Positions 32,649 to 44,060 of a DNA stretch of 64,000 nt are shown here, one piece after another; position 1 is the first letter of the stretch, and every line of letters begins with the position of its first letter. This DNA comes from Lolium rigidum (lineage: Eukaryota; Streptophyta; Magnoliopsida; Poales; Poaceae): positions 262,886,736 through 262,950,735 of the forward strand of contig NC_061508.1 of assembly GCF_022539505.1 (NCBI RefSeq), in the 5' to 3' direction. The notes under the pieces are model-generated. The model had not been told where the DNA came from and did not search any database. It saw nothing but the letters and a program-made list of their open reading frames with translations. Both the position numbers and the translations under genes were made by a program.

Positions 32649-33972
32649 AATGATGCACTCGCAAGAAATAGTATTTGAAGCAAAAGAGAGCATCAAAAAG
32701 CAAATTCAAAACACATTTAAGTCTAACCCACTTCCTATGCATAGGAATCTTGTACACAAATAAATTCATGAAGAACAAAGTGATAAACATAAGAAGATAA
32801 AACAAGAGTAACTTCAAAATTTTAAGCATATAGAGAGGTGTTTTAGCACCATGAAAATTTCTACTACCATATTTTTCTCTCTCATAATAATTTTCAGTAG
32901 CTTCATGAATAAACTCAACAATATAACTATCACATGCAGCATACTTTTCATGATTTCCAAACACATAATTTTTATCAAGTTCAAGAATAGTGGAATTAAA
33001 ACTTTCAAACTTACTTTTATTAATAATATAACAAGGTAGGTGATCAATCTCAATAGATATGGGACTCGTAGAATAAGTCAAGAACTCTCCAATCCCATTT
33101 TCATTAGTAGTACAATTAATATTATCAAGTAACATAGTACCATCATCTAGAGCTTTATCATAAACATTTGCCAAGCAAAATTCTTTAGTACCATGCATTT
33201 CGACATCGGCACAAACAAAGCATTATCATAAGATTTATCAAAGTAGCATGGATTATCATAAATAACAGTAGCATAATCATTCTCACAAGTATTACTCATA
33301 GGTACTATTTCAAGAGAATCCACAGGAACATAACATTCAACCTCTTCCGGTAAGCATGGAGGACAATCAAATAGTGTAAGAGATAAAGAGTTACTCTCAT
33401 TAGAAGGTTGACATGGGTAGCTAATCCATTCTTCCTCCTTTTGTTCGTCGCTCTCTTCTTCTTTTTCATCCAATGAGCTTTCAAGTTCATCAATTTCTTC
33501 TTCCACCGGTTCCTCGCAAATTGTGAGTGCATTCTTGTGCATTAATGTGTCTCTCTTTATAATCAAGGATATAAGGATTCCTACCGTAGCATTCTATGCA
33601 AGAATTAAGGATAGTAGAGACATAATCTTTAAGGCCCTTACAAACAACACAAGTTTCATAATTCTCAACCATGAAGGATTCTATCTCGGAGGCTCCCATA
33701 AATAAGACAAATTGTTCTACCTCTTCGAACCCATAATGAATATAGCAATTCCGATTATAGTTCTTAATTAAAAATTCCTCACTAAAGCCACATTGAAATT
33801 TAAGATGTTTAGTATCCCGTTGAGAGCAACAGTTTATATCATGGCGTTCAAGCAAGATTTTAGCAATTGTATTCAATTTTTCTATCATAGCACTCATTAT
33901 TTTACCAGTTCTTGATTCTCTATAACAATTATAACATTCTATAAGCTCCAAGTAGGTTGTTGGTTCTCCCAT
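32649..33972 (-). pseudogene. W2 copy of the 455-aa unknown protein, decayed
   Basis: Homologous along its length to the W1 frame at 1924-3291. It starts MGEPTTYLELIECYN. A one-base insertion near 33512 shifts the frame and a one-base deletion near 33210 restores it, so only the middle third is read out of frame. The acidic part has one copy of the IDE-ESSLDEK unit where W1 has two. The C-terminal hydrophobic stretch is kept (ILKLLLFYLLMFITLFFMNL). One extra T after the final HH codons removes the stop seen in W1, giving a longer tail. Confidence 0.7.
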
Positions 33973-34148
33973 AACAGCAGTTTTTAATTTTTTGGTTTTT
34001 CAAATTTTTATGGATTTTTGGGTATATGAGACAAATAAAACAAGACAAAAATAAACTAAGCAAAAGTAAACTAAGCAAAACAAAACAAAATAAAACAGAG
34101 AGAGATGTAGAGTGTACTCCCAGGTGAACTTATGAGTAGAGCTATGCC

Positions 34149-34165
34149 TCCCCGCAACGGCGCCG
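34149..34165 (-). other. primer binding site of W2, degenerate tRNA-Asp type
   Basis: The plus strand reads TCCCCGCAACGGCGCCG: one G missing and the last base changed against the perfect site in A. Confidence 0.7.
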
Positions 34166-34850
34166 TGAAAATAGTCTTGATAACCCACAAGTATAGGGGA
34201 TCGCAACAGTCTTCGAGGGAAGTAAAACCCAAATTTATTGATTCGACACAAGGGGAGGTAAAGAATACTTATAAGCCTTAACAACCGAGTTGTCAATTCA
34301 GCCGCACTGGAAAAGCACTAGTAACAGGGGTGATGTGAAAGTAGCAATGATATGAGAGCAGTAGTAACAAGAATACAGCAGCAGTAGAATAGTAGTATGA
34401 GAGCAATGGCACCGTAAAACAGTTGACATATAGAACGAGTATATGATGATGAAAGATGGACCGGGGTTCCCAGCTATCTACACTAGTGGTAACTCTCCAA
34501 TAACAAGTGTTGGGTGAACAAATTACAGTCGGGCAATTGATAGGATTGAAATAGCATTAAGACAGAATATCAAGATCATTAATCATGTAGGCATGTTTTC
34601 CAATAATAGTCGTACGTGCTCGCAACGAGAAACTTGCACAACATCTTTTGTCCTACCAGCCGGTGGCAGCCGGGCCTCAAGGGAAACTACTGGATATTAA
34701 GGTACTCCTTTTAATAGAGTACCGGAGCAAAGCATTAACACTCCGTGAAAACATGTGTCCCTCACATCACTGCCATCCCCTCCGGTTGTCCCGATTTCTG
34801 TCACTTCGGGGCCATTGGTTCCGGACAGTGACATGTGCATACAACTTGTA

Positions 34851-35381
34851 TGATATGGATATCCAGGCATGGTACACTAGGACAGCCATAGATACGAGGA
34901 TTAAGTCTAAGGTTGTACCATTATTATTGTATCGTAGCATTGTTATCTAGGAAATAATGTAGCCAGGTCATGCTGTGGGCCAAATTAGGGTTTTAATAGA
35001 GTCTATTTGACTTGGGCCTGTCCAAGTCGAATTAGGGTTAGGCCCATGAGTGGGCGCCCCAACCCAATAGGGGTTGGCCGGCCGGCCACCCTCCCCTCAT
35101 ATAAGGAGGTGGGGCGGCTAGGGTTTGAGTAGTCTAGTTTTGATTCAAGTTATGTAGAACCTTGGGTTCCTCCAAGTATCACCATCCCCGCGGGGTTGGC
35201 CCTATGACGGCGTCTCGGACGTTCGTCTAGTTATCCAATAAAGATGTGTGAGTTCTTGAGTCTGTCAAGAGTAATCATATGCGCTTGAGTATCCTTGAAT
35301 CTGTCGAGGAAGTTCAAGATCTATCGGTCCTATGGATCAACAAGGTGCATCGTGAAAGATCGGGAAACTAGTCCCTCATCA
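34851..35381 (+). repeat. 5' LTR of the small Copia-type element
   Basis: TGATATGGATATCC to CTAGTCCCTCATCA. It holds a CCAAT motif, a perfect palindrome TGGCCGGCCGGCCA just upstream of the TATA box (TATAAGG at 35100-35106) and an AATAAA signal at 35237-35242. This order fits U3-R-U5. Confidence 0.92.
35100..35106 (+). promoter_or_regulatory. TATA box of the small Copia-type LTR
   Basis: TATAAGG, with CCAAT upstream and AATAAA about 130 bases downstream. The same site is at 36482-36488 in the 3' LTR. Confidence 0.7.
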
Positions 35382-36232
35382 TGTGGTATCAGATTGCTAG
35401 GTTGATCACGGTGCAGATTGGTTTGTTGCTCAGTTGTTCTTGCTCGATTGCTGTGGCTACCATTGGGTACGTCGCCGCCATGGTGTTGGTGAAGATCAAG
35501 GAGAAGGAGTTGGGCAGCAGAGTCAAGTTCTCACGGCTTTCGTGCATGCGGAGGTGGTGGCTGCAAGGGGAAGAAGGAGGAACGCTGCTCAAGTTCTGCC
35601 ATGGCAGGTTTTCGGCGGAAATCTGTGCCACGGCAGCAAATTTCGCGAGGAAGAAGGCAGATCCGTCCGGCGGCCGGTGCGCCGCCCGGCAGACCGGCTA
35701 CACAACCGGATGGTCCGGTCACCAGGCCGGCCGACCGACCTCGCAGAATTTTTGACAGTTTTCTCTGCCGCGGCAGGATTTCTGCCAGTTTCTCTGCCGC
35801 GACAGGAATTTTCTGCCGTGAGTCAGTTTTTTGGCTGTTTCCTGCTGCTGTTGTTGCTGCTGTTGCTTGTTCGTCGTGGAGGGCACATTTTGTTTTTCAA
35901 GGAAGAAGACATTGGTGTTTCAGAAGGGCGCATACTCGGGTGTATTCGGCTTATTTGGATCTATGGCGTGCAGGAATTTGTTCTGTATGTCTTGGGTGGT
36001 ATGCATGTTACACTTTCAGTTTGTGTTTGGAGGATGCCTGTGTCTCAATCAGGTTGACGGCGTCAAAGACCAAAGGGGCGCCAAGTTCAAGACTAGCTAG
36101 TCGAGAGGGAGGATGTGGTGTGGAAGACTGGCGAGGCTTGAGGATGAAGATCGGCGATGTTCTTATCTGACTTACCTTTTTTCTAGCAGACCCTCACGCG
36201 TTGGGGACAACGCTTCTTGAAGAAGGGGAGAA
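35382..36232 (+). other. interior of the small Copia-type element, unknown cargo
   Basis: Primer site TGGTATCAGATT at 35384-35395, polypurine tract at about 36219-36231. Between them three overlapping frames of 124-207 codons are open, one per reading frame, which suggests composition and youth rather than selection. The frame from about 35481 (MVLVKIKEKELGSRVKFSRL) is preceded by a good context (GCCGCCATGG), but I recognise no domain. The sequence could be a captured host fragment. Confidence 0.5.
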
Positions 36233-36763
36233 TGATATGGATATCCAGGCATGGTACACTAGGACAGCCATAGATACGAGGATTAAGTCTAAGGTTGTAC
36301 CATTATTATTGTATCGTAGCATTGTTATCTAGGAAATAATGTAGCCAGGTCATGTCGTGGGCCAAATTAGGGTTTTAATAGAGTCTATTTGACTTGGGCC
36401 TGTCCAAGTCGAATTAGGGTTAGGCCCATGAGTGGGCGCCCCAACCCAATAGGGGTTGGCCGGCCGGCCACCCTCCCCTCATATAAGGAGGTGGGGCGGC
36501 TAGGGTTTGAGTAGTCTAGTTTTGATACAAGTTATGTAGAACCTTGGGTTCCTCCAAGTATCACCATCCCCGCGGGGTTGGCCCTATGACGGCGTCTCGG
36601 ACGTTCGTCTAGTTATCCAATAAAGATGTGTGAGTTCTTGAGTCTGTCAAGAGTAATCATATGCGCTTGAGTATCCTTGAATCTGTCGAGGAAGTTCAAG
36701 ATCTATCGGTCCTATGGATCAACAAGGTGCATCGTGAAAGATCGGGAAACTAGTCCCTCATCA
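36233..36763 (+). repeat. 3' LTR of the small Copia-type element
   Basis: 531 bases. It differs from the 5' LTR by an adjacent CT/TC pair (in CATGCTGTGG against CATGTCGTGG) and by one T/A (GATTCAAG against GATACAAG). Confidence 0.93.
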
Positions 36764-39230
36764 TTGTAGATACAATCTAAGCAATAATATAAAGCTCAAA
36801 TCTAAGATCATGCCACTCGGGCCCTAGTGACAAGCATTAAGCATAACAAGATTGCAGCAACAATAACTTCATAAACTTTGTAGATAGACAATCATAACGT
36901 AACAATCCATCGGATCCCAACAAACACAACACCGTTTACATCAGATGAATCTCAATCATGTAAGGCAGCTCATGAGATCATTGTATTGAAATACATGGGA
37001 GAGATGATACCAACTAGCTACAGCTAGAACCCGTAGTCCATGGGGGAACTACTCACGGAGCATGATGGAGGCGATGGCGTTGATGGAGATGGCTTCCGGG
37101 GGCACTTCCCCGTCCCGGCAGGATGCCGGGACAGAGACTTCTGTCCCCCGAATTGGAGTTTCGCGATGGTGGCGGCGCCCCGGAGTCTTTCCGGAGTTTC
37201 GTCAAGAGTTACGGTGTTTTTAGGTCGAAAGGGATTTTATAGGCGAAGAGGCGGCGCAGGGGGCACTCGGGGCGCCACACCACAGGCCGGCGCGGGCCCG
37301 TGCCAGGCCGCGCCGCCCTATGGTGTGGTGGCCCTCCGGCCCCTCTCCGACTCTTCTTCGGTGTTCCGGACGCTTCCGGGAAAAATAGGAGGTTTGGTCT
37401 TCGTTTCGTCGAATTCCGAGAATATTGCCCGAACAGCCTTTCCGGAACCAAAAACAAGCAGAAACGAGAACCGGCACCGTGGCATCTTGTTAATAGGTTA
37501 GTTCCGGAAAATGCATGAAATCATCATAAAGTGCAAGCAAAACATGTAAGTATTGTCATAAAACAAGCATGGAACAACAGAAATTATGGATACGTTGGAG
37601 ACGTATCAAGGAGCCTCTCGTTGCTTCGGTAGACGATCACTTGCCGCTTTCAAAAGCGCGTAGAAGATCTTGACAGTGCCACAATCGGGCAACACCTCCG
37701 TACTCGGTCACACGTTCGGTGTTGATGAAGACGACGTCCTTCTCCCTGTTCCAGCAGGCAGAGGAAGTAGTAGATCCTCCTCGGAATCCCGGCAGCACGA
37801 CGGCGTGGTGGCGGTGGTGGTGGAGATCTCCGACAGAGCTTCGCCTAAGCTATGTGGGAGAGAGAGGGAGGAGGGAACCGCTAGGGTTTCTGGGAGAGGG
37901 GATCTTGGGGGGTGCGGCCATGGTGGTCTTGGTGTAGCCGGCCAGCCCCTCCCCTCCCCTCTTTATATAGGTGGAAGCCCCAAGGATTAGGTCAAAAAGT
38001 CTCCGAATAAGACCCCAACATAAACCTTCCATATGACCAAACCTAGGGGGAGTGGGACTCCCCCCTTTCCTTTGGTGGGGTGGACGGCCACCATGGGGAG
38101 TAGTCCACTTGGGACTCCTCCTCCCTTAGGCTGGCCGGCCAAGGTGGGTGGAGTCCCTCTGGGACTCCACCTTCCATGCTGATTTCTTCCGGACTCTTCT
38201 AGAACCTTCTAGAACCTTCCAGAGAAAATACCGGATCATTTTCAAACCTAGAAAATGACTTCCTATATATGAATCTTATTCTCCGGACCATTCCGGACCT
38301 CCTCGTGATGTCCCGGATCCCATCCGAGACTCCGAACAAAACTTCGAACTCCATTCCATATTTCCATATCTACTTAAACGACATCAAACCTTAAGTGTGT
38401 CACCCTACGGTTCGCGAACTATGTAGACATGGTTGAGACTTCTCTCCGACCAATAACCAATAGCGGGATCTGGAGATCCATATTGGCTCCCACATATTCA
38501 ACAATGACTTTAGTGATCGACTGAACCATTCACATACGATACCGATTCCCTTTGTCACGCGATATATTACTTGTCCGAGGTTTGATCATCGGTATCTCTA
38601 TACCTCGTTCAACCTCGTCTCCTGACAAGTACTCTTTACTCGTACCGTGGTATGTAGTCTCTTATGAACCATTCATATGCTTGCAAGCTAATTAGACGAC
38701 ATTCCACCGAGAGGGCATAGAGTATATCTATCCGTCATCGGGATGGACAAATCCCACTGTTGATCCATATGCCTCAACTCATACTTTCCGGATACTTAAT
38801 CCCACCTTTATAACCACCCATTTACGTAGTGGCGTTTGATGTAATCAAAGTACCCTTCCGGTATAAGTGATTTACATGATCTCATGGTCGAAAGGACTAG
38901 GTAACTATGTATCGAAAGCTTATAGCAAATAACTTAATGACGTGATCTTATGCTATGCTTAATTGGGTGTGTCCATTACATCATTCTATAATGACATAAC
39001 CTTGTTATTAATAACATCCAATGTTCATGATCATGAAACTATGATCATCTATTAATCAATAAGCTAGTTATACAAGAGGCTTACTAGGGACTCCTTGTTT
39101 GTTCACATAACACACATGTTTCAATGTTTCGGTTAATACAATTATAGCATGGTATGTAAACATTATCATAAACACAAAGATATATAATAACCATTTATTA
39201 TTGCCTCTTGGGCATATCTCCAACAGAGTA

Positions 39231-39373
39231 ACCCTTCTGATTCTTACAGGCAGCACATGGACAGATAACAAACCTCCCCTGCTTGTTCGCATTAGCCACT
39301 GCGAGGAAATCATTCAAACCCATAATAAACGCCCGAGAGTCAGTTACCGTACATCCATTTCCGATTGATCTGC
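39231..39373 (-). pseudogene. TNP2: TNP2-type CACTA transposase, transposase-associated domain
   Basis: The minus strand reads WMYGN, an in-frame stop and a one-base shift, then SRAFIMGLNDFLAVANANKQ and the Cys-rich CPCAACKN motif. This is the zinc-finger-like domain at the N-terminus of TNP2 transposases. The codons continue at 28539 on the other side of the Angela-like solo LTR (with duplicated GAGTA). The stop and shift make it a pseudogene. Confidence 0.8.
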
Positions 39374-39979
39374 ATTATTATTATATAAAGTATATAATTA
39401 ATCATCATGCATTTGTTAAACTAACTAGCTAGAAATAATAGAAATTAAACTATGAACTACACACGCATATTTATCAATAACATATGAAAGCTTCAAATTG
39501 CTAACCGCGATCGAGGAGGAAAAATAAATGAGAAACTTAAGTGTAGCTCGGACACTTCATATTTGTTTTATGTGAACACAAGTGGCATCATGTTCTCGGG
39601 CATTTCATCGAACACCTCTTGTGCATACGAGGAGAAAAGCCAAACCCACCACCCCTTGTGAATAGAAATAAAACACCAAGAGCTCACACACAAGCCAAGT
39701 GTGCTGCAACAGTATTTATAGTGGTGGGCCTTTAGTCCCGGTTGGTCTGGCCAACCGCGACTAAAGGTTCTCGGGTCAGGCCTAAGAACCTTTAGTCGCG
39801 GTTGGTCAGGCCAACCGGGACTAAATGTTTGCCAGTACACACCAGCTGTCGACCGAGGCCGTTGGGCCCAGAGCTTTAATCCCGGTTATCCTGCCGAACC
39901 GGGACTAAATACTCCATTAATCCCGGGCTAAAATATTTGAAAACTAATAGGATGGTATGAAAGCCCCTTTTTTACTAGT
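39374..39979 (-). repeat. right terminal region of CACTA 1
   Basis: Non-coding DNA with inverted TTTAGTCCCGGTTGG / CCAACCGCGACTAAA motifs at about 39728-39770, 39788-39828 and 39872-39910. It ends in the terminal inverted repeat, read CACTAGTAAAAAAGGGGC from 39979 on the minus strand. Confidence 0.8.
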
Positions 39980-40710
39980 GAACCATTAGATGTTAATGCT
40001 ACGACTCATTTTCTTCAACCTCCAGCTACCTGCCCTCCTACGCAGCCCAACTGACTGTCTCCATCACGGCTGGTGTCTCTACCGCATTGCATTGTCGCCC
40101 TGCCCTCCGAACTGCCATGGTCATCCTTTTAACCTTGGGAGTGTCCCAGCCATTTTCTCCGCCGACGGAAACGACCCAACCCTAACTCTAAACCCCATGC
40201 CGCCAATTTCCATACTCATCTCCGCCATCACCCTCTACTCCGCGTCATCACTATCTCCGGCCCGATGAGCACGAACCGTACGCTCTACAGTTCGACTGAT
40301 ATTTCGCAAACTAGCAGTCGTCTGAGCTTTTGCATAACCGATAAAACGTAGTGGTTCTCCGGTGTGCTCGCACGTAAATATATCGACACATCATGTACTA
40401 ACTGCAGGCCTGAGAGATAAGTTATTCGTGTGTACTAATATACCATAGCAGTAGTGAACATGTAATTATCTGTGCGAATCTCTTCGTTGTCAGTTCTAAT
40501 TCCATCGACCTATCAGCCTATCACGGTAGAATATAACCTCGCCTCCACTATACATACTAACGGCCGTTTCTATTCTCCAGTTGTGATAGTACACGTCCCT
40601 ATCACTTGTGGCCTGTGGGCTTTTGGCTAGATAAAAGAATAGTTCGTGTCCAATATATTCGCCTAGAGCATTGATCCCTTCATGCCAAGGTTGCAATACA
40701 TTAGTTGTAC

Positions 40711-40770
40711 TCCCTCATATTTAAATTAAATTACTTTACTTTATCTAGATACGGATGTATCTATATGCGT
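40711..40770 (+). mobile_element. half Stowaway-like MITE
   Basis: CTCCCTCATATTTAAATT after a TA, followed by TCTAGATACGGATGTATC, matches the left half of the element at 43045-43102 (opposite strand). The right terminus is absent. Confidence 0.55.
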
Positions 40771-40920
40771 TTGTTAACTAAACTAGCGCGGTAGCCCTCG
40801 CCAATGCGAGGACATTATCTATATTGAAAATATTTAAAATTATTTTAACCTTTTTCCTTCTATTCAACTTCTTCACTACGAAATCTGGTTAACTTTATCT
40901 CTGTTTTGTAAATTAATATA

Positions 40921-41022
40921 CTCCCTCCAATCCATATTACTTGATACTGAAATGCATATATATACAACTAAAATTATCTAGATACATCTATATTAGCATC
41001 AAGTAATATGAATCGGATGGAG
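40921..41022. mobile_element. complete Stowaway MITE, 102 bp
   Basis: Terminal inverted repeats CTCCCTCCAATCCATATTAC and its imperfect complement, with flanking TA on both sides (40919-40920 and 41023-41024). Confidence 0.85.
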
Positions 41023-42476
41023 TATTAGTATGTTGCACAAAAGAAAATGAAATGTCTCTTAGAAAAATCGGATGGTAATGGTTTATATTTTCTCAAAGAT
41101 ATTTATATAACATAAAAAGTTGGAGCTGCAACACCTACAAACTAAGCTGCAATCTGCGAGGTCTTTACATCAATTTATATATGCTCTCAGGTGCAGGTGG
41201 TCTGCAACTCTATGCATATTTGTCATATTACACATAGCTATATGTTATAATCCAATGTTGTTGTTTATATCGTTGCTGGAAAAAAAGGTTGCTATATATT
41301 AGCTGATTTTTTGCTCACATGTATAATTCGATATATCTATTATCTAAAAATAAAATATATTGGACAAACTGATCCATGATCAACACACACTCTTACACGC
41401 GTATTTCGCATGTTTTCCTTCACATAACACTTCAAGTTGAGTCGAATTGATGTTTTCTTTCACTACTGCATTTATGTTTGCTAAGTTATCCTCGACACTT
41501 GTCTGTGCGAGAAAACATAATTATATGTGCATATTTTATTGGTAAATTCTATAGAAAGATCAGTTGCATTACTTGATGTAGAGTTCTTATGAAAATGAAA
41601 TCATGTTTTTTCTCTCATTTTCTGTTTCCGAATTTCATAGAGAAAACGACAAAAAAGAAAATGTAAATGTTATATAGCTATGAATTACTATGATAGTATT
41701 GTACCATTCGTCCATCTACAAAAAGTTTATATATCGAACATATATTTTTAGCCTATATGTACAATCATGCTAAACAAATACAACGGTCTTAGTAATATGT
41801 TAGTTTTGATATATATGGAAATTTTATTTTGGCTCCTGAGGTTCAGTGAGATTAGTTTAGAAAAAAATCAAAAGTTTATTTTCTTCTCGTGAAAAATCTG
41901 AATAAAAATATACGTGTGCATACACGTGTCTAGTACGTACGACCATGTTTTCATTGAAAAACATTTTCATATGTGGCCTATACAAAAAAAAGACAACTAT
42001 TGTTAAAAAGTAGATATTTTTGACCTTTTTAAAGCCATGGTTTTGTATTTTTTTGTGTAGCCAAAAACACAATGTATTATTTGGCAAATATCCATATAAA
42101 TGTAGAATATATATGCATTTATCCATGTAAATATTTTTAGAAAAAATCAAAACACTAAAATATCATTTTTTATTTTCAAAATCCCGAGTTCAGTCAAGCT
42201 CGCGAGCACTTAAAACTCTACAATTGTCCTTATATTTCTCATATTCGGATGTAATGTGTTACCCATAACCATCGGATATGCAAGTGGTCTAGTATAGCTC
42301 GCATATATTACCGTGATCGATTTACACAAAACTCACCTTTGCTCCTTTCGATAAATATATTAAAACTTGAATAGACCAACGTTCTCATGAATATTATGAT
42401 ATTCGGCCAGTCGATATAGTAGAAACTCGCCTTCCATCTCGGAGTAGGAGTAGCTATTTTTATGGGAAGAGTAATA

Positions 42477-42578
42477 TTTCCTTTTTGCTAAAATAAATGT
42501 CTTATTTCTAGATTTAATTTATTTATAGATACATCCGAATTTATAAAAAATTAAGACATTTATTTTACATAGAAAAAA
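42477..42578. mobile_element. degenerate Stowaway-like MITE, about 102 bp
   Basis: The ends pair through TAAAATAAATGTCTTA and its complement, with flanking TA dinucleotides. The outermost bases are degenerate. Confidence 0.65.
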
Positions 42579-43044
42579 TACTTGCCAAGCTTTTTTTGCA
42601 TGCATGCATGTACTGGGTTTCTGGTGATCAGCCCTCGTGACAGAGGACCTTAATTTGTTTCTACAAGTCCTAGACGGTGTCCTAGCTGCTCACGCTAGCT
42701 AGCTTTATTTTTCTTCCTTTTAAATTAAACTCCCCCATCTATTTGAGTGCTTCACCTATGAAAATTTCGATAATTTTGGTTGTCCGTGGCCAGCTAGGTT
42801 CTCCGGTCGGCATCTTTTTTTCTTTTCATGTGTGTTACTATCTCCTCATATGTGACAGTTCCTAAAAGAAAGGACTTCTATATGTGCCATCCTTGACTGA
42901 CGTGCGTACCTACCACGGTTTTACGTAACATTTGTTATCTTTAAATCCCCACCATAAATTGTAGATCTAACTACCACAATAATTAGAATAATATGAATTA
43001 ACGTGGTGTCTATATTTTAAACATCCGTATTTTACTTTTAGTAT

Positions 43045-43102
43045 ATAATAGATACATCTGTATCTAGACAAAGTAGAATCATATAATTTGGATTGAAGGG
43101 AG
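43045..43102 (-). mobile_element. half Stowaway-like MITE
   Basis: Read on the minus strand it starts CTCCCTTCAATCCAAATT and includes TCTAGATACAGATGTATC. It lacks a clear second terminus. Confidence 0.5.
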
Positions 43103-43204
43103 TACTAGTTTTTGTATATTCAAAATGGTTGAGCATGCATCTAAAAAAACGTGAGTTGATTGAGCAAATCTAGGTTGGACTACCGGAAAACGATTTTTCG
43201 CCAT

Positions 43205-43500
43205 GTTATTTTTTTTTTGCTGAGTGTGTTCTTTTCAAAACTCCACAGGCCTTTGTCGAGCCTCAAACAAAAGACACTCGGCAAACCATCAACACTCAGT
43301 AAACAATGGCTTTGGTGATTTCAAACAAAAACAATAATCGGCAAACCGCCCACGCTGAGCCACGCCTATGCTACACTTAAAGATGTCGTGACAGAAGTGG
43401 CTCTTTGCCCAGTGTCCCCTACCGGACACTCACCAAAGATTTGCAATTTATTCCCGCCCTTTTTTGTCGAGTGGGGAAAACCATCCCGCCCAAACTGACA
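43205..43500. repeat. CACTA-like subterminal relic
   Basis: Repeated ACTCGGCAAACC, TTTGTCGAG and related motifs of the TTTGCCGAGTGT type, which crowd the ends of many grass CACTA elements. No terminus is clear and no coding sequence is seen. Confidence 0.55.
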
Positions 43501-44060
43501 TCGTACCTTCGATTAAATAAACAACACGTTTGAGACCTAAAATGATTTTGTAAAAAAATCAGAAACGAGTGAAAGTTGACGCTTAGTTAAAATTTTGCCA
43601 ACAATGTGGTAAATACCATGAATTTTTAGAAAGCTAGCGCCATCAGCAGGTATGTGAACCACAATATATAAATGGTTTTCTATTTTGTGCATAGGTTCCG
43701 CACAATTGCAAATTGCGTTTCTTGTAGTTAGTTTATAAAAAAAACATTTCACCACTCGAAAAATGAAAACTGTATTTTTTCCGTGTCTAGGAGGTAAAAC
43801 TTATAAATTCAACATTGCTTACCATTTCAAGGCCCACGTTTCAGCTTAATATGGTCTTGTTTTGGCAAACAATGCCATTTTTAAGGTTATGACATAACAC
43901 ATTTCAGTGAAGAGGTTTTTAAAATAGCTTCGGTACTTCAAGTTCATAATTTTTTCTCGCAACTAGGTTAGATAAAATGATGCTTCAAAAAGGTTTTCCA
44001 TTTTCTGATTTTGTTAGTGAGTTCTTAAGTTGGGACCCACATGAAATGATATTCGTAAAA

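Larger units (their letters stand above)
34851..36763 (+). mobile_element. young 1.9 kb non-autonomous Copia-type LTR element
   Basis: Two LTRs of exactly 531 bases flank an 851-base interior. The target-site duplication TTGTA is at 34846-34850 and 36764-36768. TGGTATCAGA just after the left LTR is the initiator tRNA-Met primer site typical of plant Copia elements. AGAAGGGGAGAA just before the right LTR is the polypurine tract. By hand comparison the two LTRs differ at only three positions. It encodes no recognisable retroelement protein. I do not recognise the family. Confidence 0.9.
28685..37608 (-). mobile_element. W2: non-autonomous WHAM/Sabrina-like Gypsy element
   Basis: Complete element with target-site duplication AGGAG at 28680-28684 and 37609-37613. 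It has the same layout as W1 in inverse orientation: LTRs, tRNA-Asp-type primer site, one frame of unknown function (decayed here) and a non-coding 3' region with polypurine tract. Its 5' LTR contains a later Copia insertion. There is no pol. Confidence 0.92.
34178..37608 (-). repeat. 5' LTR of W2, interrupted by a Copia element
   Basis: The LTR parts are 34178-34850 and 36769-37608, together about 1513 bases, agreeing with the 1510-base 3' LTR. The Copia insertion with its TTGTA duplication accounts for the rest. Confidence 0.9.
28545..39225 (-). mobile_element. Angela-like Copia solo LTR, interrupted by W2
   Basis: On the minus strand the LTR begins TGTTGGAGATATGCCC at 39225 and ends ACGAATCCCATCA at 28545. 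The target-site duplication GAGTA is present on both sides (28540-28544 and 39226-39230), so this is a solo LTR inserted in the TNP2 gene. Its own sequence is 28545-28684 plus 37614-39225, about 1.75 kb, which fits a full Angela LTR. Reading frames inside (37670-38032) are LTR shadows. Confidence 0.9.
24428..39979 (-). mobile_element. CACTA 1: Jorge-like CACTA transposon remains
   Basis: The right end reads CACTAGTAAAAAAGGGGC on the minus strand, ending at 39979, with TTTAGTC/GACTAAA subterminal motifs just inside. TNP2-type coding sequence (39231-39373, then 28216-28539) and a Transposase_24-type gene (24428-26014) are on the minus strand. Large insertions lie at 28545-39225 and at the left edge. 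The other terminus is not in the window. Part of the TNP2 gene is deleted, with a junction near 28215. I cannot exclude that 24428-28215 comes from a second CACTA element joined to the first. Confidence 0.7.
39980..44060. other. intergenic DNA with old repeats, no gene seen
   Basis: Outside the MITEs and CACTA-like relic listed separately I see no supported gene. A 92-codon frame at 39990-40268 lacks recognisable features. 41826-42190 is AT-rich and begins and ends with GCTCCTGAGGTTCAGTGA / CCCGAGTTCAGTC-like sequence, perhaps a small unclassified repeat. Confidence 0.5.

Noticed and set aside
35434..36170. Frames of 207 and 189 codons in the small Copia element
   Set aside because: They overlap each other in different frames and show no family similarity I can name, so I describe the interior as unknown cargo and do not list them as genes.
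39990..40268. 92-codon frame just outside CACTA 1, considered as a host gene
   Set aside because: No recognised domain, no splice or promoter context, and low complexity. Not enough to call a gene.
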